Shown in pieces: positions 49,705-51,763 of a stretch of DNA of 51,763 nucleotides (positions within the stretch are counted from its first letter, which is position 1; each line of letters opens with the position of its first letter). Made by a program: the position numbers and the translations under genes. The notes beneath the pieces were generated by a model. It saw nothing but the letters and a program-made list of their open reading frames with translations. It was not told where the DNA came from and did no database searches. Origin of the DNA: a virus. The stretch lies in the IMG/VR virus record IMGVR_UViG_3300018428_000030, positions 1 to 51,763 of that record; one strand, 5' to 3'.

Positions 49705-50910
49705 ATGCTATTAAATATAAATATGGACACGTTACAAGAATTTTTTGGAATTGAGAAACAAGATTTCGATTATGATGAAAATAAAAGAAAACTAGTAGAC
49801 AACCTAGATTTCTTGAAATCAATGTCTGTAGAAGAACAAACTTTCTATAAAAAGTGGGTGGAAGTTCAATCTTTAGATAAATATATGGATAAATCTATTA
49901 TTGCTAAAAATAAAATATGGACTCCTACCGATTTAAATGATGAAAAACGAACCATAAAAGAAATAGAAGAAATTAATCCAACGGTTGTCTATGTTAAAAA
50001 TAAAACTAATTTAGATACTGATTGGATTATGATGAGAACATTTGTTCACACAATGGCGTATGATCAAACTCCAGGTAGATTTATTAAATTATTAGTTACA
50101 GATGGTAATAAAAGTAACCCACGTTATTTAGGAGCAATTAGTATGTCTAGTGATGTAATTACTATTACTGATAGGGATAAATACATAGGATGGACATCAG
50201 ATCAAAAATTAAAAGATAAAAAACTTAATAACAGCGCTATTGGAAGTTGTATTATGGCTACACAACCATTTGGATACAATTTTCTTGGTGGAAAATTAGT
50301 AGCTGCTTTAGTTACTGGAGAAACTGTAAGAAACCTTTGGAAAGAATTATATGGTCAAGTATTAGCTGGAATCACTACAACTAGTCTATATGGAAGTTAT
50401 AGTATGTATAACAGTTTAAAGTGGTGGCATAAATGTGGTACCAGTGCTGGTAAAATGTCTATTAAACCAGACGACGATGTATATAAGATATGGCATGACT
50501 GGATCAAAGAAAATAAAAGTGAGAAATATACTCAAGTATTAACTCAAAAAGAAGGTGTATCTGGTCCAGTAACTGGAGCTAAAAATCGAGTATTAAATAT
50601 GATTTTTTCACAGTGTGGTATAAAATCTTCAAATTATGTACATGGATTTGAACGGGGTACTTATTATGCTTGTCCATACACCAATAGCAAAGAATTTTTA
50701 AGAAATGAAATAGATGAAGAAAAATTAGTGTTAAATCCAAAATACACTGAAAATTCTATTGTTAGTTGGTGGAAAAATAAAGCTATTTCTAGATATAAAA
50801 ATCTCAAAGATTCTAATAGATTAAAGCCCAATATTCTTTATTATAATAAAATGATGGGTATTTCATATGAAGAATGCAAAAATATGTATTTTGGTGAGGT
50901 AGGACGTTGA
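49705..50910 (+). CDS. DruA/DUF4338-like protein
   Basis: A 401-residue protein; ATG at 49705, or at 49723 giving 395 residues. After an N-terminal helical part (about 1-130), NPRYLGAISMSSDVITITDR, KYIGWTSDQK, AIGSCIMATQPFGYNFLGGK and GITTTSLYGSYSMYN follow the pattern of DUF4338 proteins, the family that includes the Druantia defence protein DruA. Phage relatives of this family exist without a Druantia operon. Its activity is unknown; a link to defence or counter-defence is inference. It is transcribed after a minus-strand gene and just before the repeat protein. Confidence 0.55.
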   Translation: MLLNINMDTLQEFFGIEKQDFDYDENKRKLVDNLDFLKSMSVEEQTFYKKWVEVQSLDKYMDKSIIAKNKIWTPTDLNDEKRTIKEIEEINPTVVYVKNKTNLDTDWIMMRTFVHTMAYDQTPGRFIKLLVTDGNKSNPRYLGAISMSSDVITITDRDKYIGWTSDQKLKDKKLNNSAIGSCIMATQPFGYNFLGGKLVAALVTGETVRNLWKELYGQVLAGITTTSLYGSYSMYNSLKWWHKCGTSAGKMSIKPDDDVYKIWHDWIKENKSEKYTQVLTQKEGVSGPVTGAKNRVLNMIFSQCGIKSSNYVHGFERGTYYACPYTNSKEFLRNEIDEEKLVLNPKYTENSIVSWWKNKAISRYKNLKDSNRLKPNILYYNKMMGISYEECKNMYFGEVGR

Positions 50911-50919
50911 TGTTTTTAC

Positions 50920-50927
50920 TATTTATT
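50920..50927 (+). promoter_or_regulatory. TATTTATT element
   Basis: TATTTATT ends 11 bases before the ATG at 50939, in the 28-base gap after the DruA-like gene. Confidence 0.4.
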
Positions 50928-50938
50928 ATGGTAAGAAC

Positions 50939-51763
50939 ATGGGAAAAGTTAAAAATCCATATATAGATTATACGTTTGCGGATAGATATCAAAGATTTGT
51001 ATCTAATTTACTTTTATTTGCTTCATCAAACAAACTACCTGATGCTATAGATAATAGTCCCAATGATATATTTACAGGTAATCAAGGAGACTTAATAACT
51101 AAATTTGGTAACCAAATTTTTTACAGAAAAACATCAGATGCCGATTTTGTTTCTTTATCAGAAAACTTTCCTTCGCTAACAGAAGAAACCGCTTACCTTT
51201 TAAATCAAGGGTTAAATAAATATGCTACTTGGGTAAAAACATCTGACTCTGAAAAATCTTGGAAATTAATAGGATACAGTTGTGCAATTGCTGGATTAAA
51301 TTGTTGTTTTGTTAAAGTAAGTGCAACTCCAAGTGTAAGTGTTAGTTCAACGCCAAGTATAAGCATTACACCATCTATAACACCAACTATTAGTATTACA
51401 TCTAGTACTACACCATCTATAAGTGTAACTCCAAGTGAAAGTGTAACACCAAGTGTAAGTGCTACACCAAGTATAAGTGTGAGTAACACACCAAGTGTTA
51501 GTGTCACACCAAGTATTAGTGTTACACCAAGCGAAAGTGCTACACCGAGTGTTAGTGCTACACCAAGTGCTAGTACACCTAATGGAACTGTAACACCAAC
51601 TATCAGTGTAACTCCAAGTGAAAGTGTTACACCAAGTCCTAGTGCTACACCAAGTAGGAGTGTAACACCAAGTAGGAGTGTAACACCAAGTAGGAGTGTA
51701 ACACCAAGTAGGAGTGTAACACCAAGTAGGAGTGTAACACCGAGTGTTAGTACTACACCTACT
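50939..51763 (+). CDS. Ser/Thr/Pro repeat protein, partial (runs off window)
   Basis: The frame is open from the ATG at 50939 to the last base (275 codons shown). The first about 125 residues form a globular part, beginning MGKVKNPYIDYTFADRYQRF, with NDIFTGNQGDLITKFGNQIF and a Trp-rich stretch ending CAIAGLNCCFVK. From about residue 127 the protein is built of hexapeptide-like units of the type S-x-T-P-S-x (SVTPSE, SVSATPS, TPSRSV). The last part has five identical 18-base units coding TPSRSV. Such stalks of Ser/Thr/Pro appear in phage fibres and surface proteins. The open frame and codon pattern support the + strand; a minus-strand frame at 51205-51507 is a shadow of the repeats. Confidence 0.8.
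   Translation, partial: MGKVKNPYIDYTFADRYQRFVSNLLLFASSNKLPDAIDNSPNDIFTGNQGDLITKFGNQIFYRKTSDADFVSLSENFPSLTEETAYLLNQGLNKYATWVKTSDSEKSWKLIGYSCAIAGLNCCFVKVSATPSVSVSSTPSISITPSITPTISITSSTTPSISVTPSESVTPSVSATPSISVSNTPSVSVTPSISVTPSESATPSVSATPSASTPNGTVTPTISVTPSESVTPSPSATPSRSVTPSRSVTPSRSVTPSRSVTPSRSVTPSVSTTPT
51647..51736 (+). repeat. Five identical 18-nt tandem repeats
   Basis: Five exact copies of ACACCAAGTAGGAGTGTA (TPSRSV in the reading frame), then a diverging unit. Flanking units back to about 51320 are older, degenerate copies of the same theme. Exact repetition suggests recent expansion, and it could also be an assembly-sensitive region. Confidence 0.93.

Noticed and set aside
51205-51507. Minus-strand open frame with Leu/Val/Gly repeats
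   Set aside because: It is the complement of the Ser/Thr/Pro repeat region of the + strand gene and has the low-complexity look of a repeat shadow.
51647-51736. CRISPR-like direct repeats
   Set aside because: The 18-base units are contiguous without spacers and stay in frame with a coding sequence.
40667-51763. Genome-wide recoding of TAG
   Set aside because: Several genes end in TAG with plausible C-termini and no meaningful extension (14651, 16328, 20515, 33516, 44714), and only nrdA has a homologous tail beyond it, so a general amber recoding is not supported.
1-51763. tRNA genes
   Set aside because: The intergenic gaps are at most about 150 bases and none shows a cloverleaf that I can recognise.

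Overview
This window is a segment of an AT-rich, T4-like myovirus genome (contractile-tailed Caudoviricetes). It is almost fully coding: no gene-free stretch exceeds about 150 bp, and nearly all genes lie on the + strand. The phage assignment rests on recognisable T4-type proteins: large terminase (gp17-like), portal (gp20), prohead protease (gp21), scaffold (gp22-like), major capsid protein (gp23), tail tube (gp19), baseplate hub protein (gp26), tape measure, gp32-like SSB, UvsX/RecA, RNase H, gp41-like DnaB-family helicase, and a class Ia ribonucleotide reductase. The host cannot be named. A lipoprotein with a C-terminal membrane segment and a Sec signal peptide suggest a Gram-negative host. 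I see no tRNA, integrase or CRISPR array.

Layout. 1-1450: end of a flavodoxin-like reductase and a ligase-like nucleotidyltransferase. 1471-12905: packaging and head genes (zinc-motif protein, terminase, portal, two unknown head-cluster proteins, protease, small helical protein, scaffold, capsid), interrupted at 8888-9821 by two minus-strand genes. 13011-14113: a small unknown gene facing a minus-strand Mom-like GNAT protein. 14214-15130: probable lysis pair (holin-like, then u-spanin-like lipoprotein). 15142-19937: phage accessory proteins, a tail-fibre-like protein, and a HAD phosphatase fused to a nucleotidyltransferase. 20024-32183: tail tube, accessory genes including an HxGH adenylyltransferase, gp26 with a probable +1 frameshift product, tape measure and large baseplate proteins. 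32221-35815: a divergent family-A DNA-polymerase-like protein and two genes of unknown role. 35954-40549: replication and recombination (SSB, UvsX, RNase H, helicase). 40667-44024: nrdA and nrdB. 44073-45834: small membrane or secreted proteins and a thermonuclease. 45931-49456: a CobS/MoxR-type AAA+ ATPase, a CobT-type zincin/VWA protein and a small partner. 49705-51763: a DruA/DUF4338-like protein and the start of a Ser/Thr/Pro repeat protein running off the window.

How it works together. Head genes make and fill the capsid, and tail and baseplate genes make the contractile tail. The SSB-UvsX-RNase H-helicase block and NrdAB supply replication. Six intrinsic terminators divide the map. An oriented 8-mer, TATTTAT(A/T), recurs just upstream of many genes on both strands and is a candidate phage promoter or initiation element. 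It is the reverse complement of the T4 late consensus. Only some genes (scaffold, capsid, tail tube, the 49091 gene) have clear Shine-Dalgarno sites.

Most notable: (1) nrdA has an in-frame TAG at the codon matching E. coli Tyr731, followed in frame by a 36-codon tail carrying the redox CxxxxC motif; (2) a family-A polymerase-like protein with altered catalytic motifs sits directly after the tail genes; (3) an AAA+ / zincin-VWA module; (4) a probable +1 frameshift on a T7 run after gp26; (5) the oriented TATTTAT(A/T) element.
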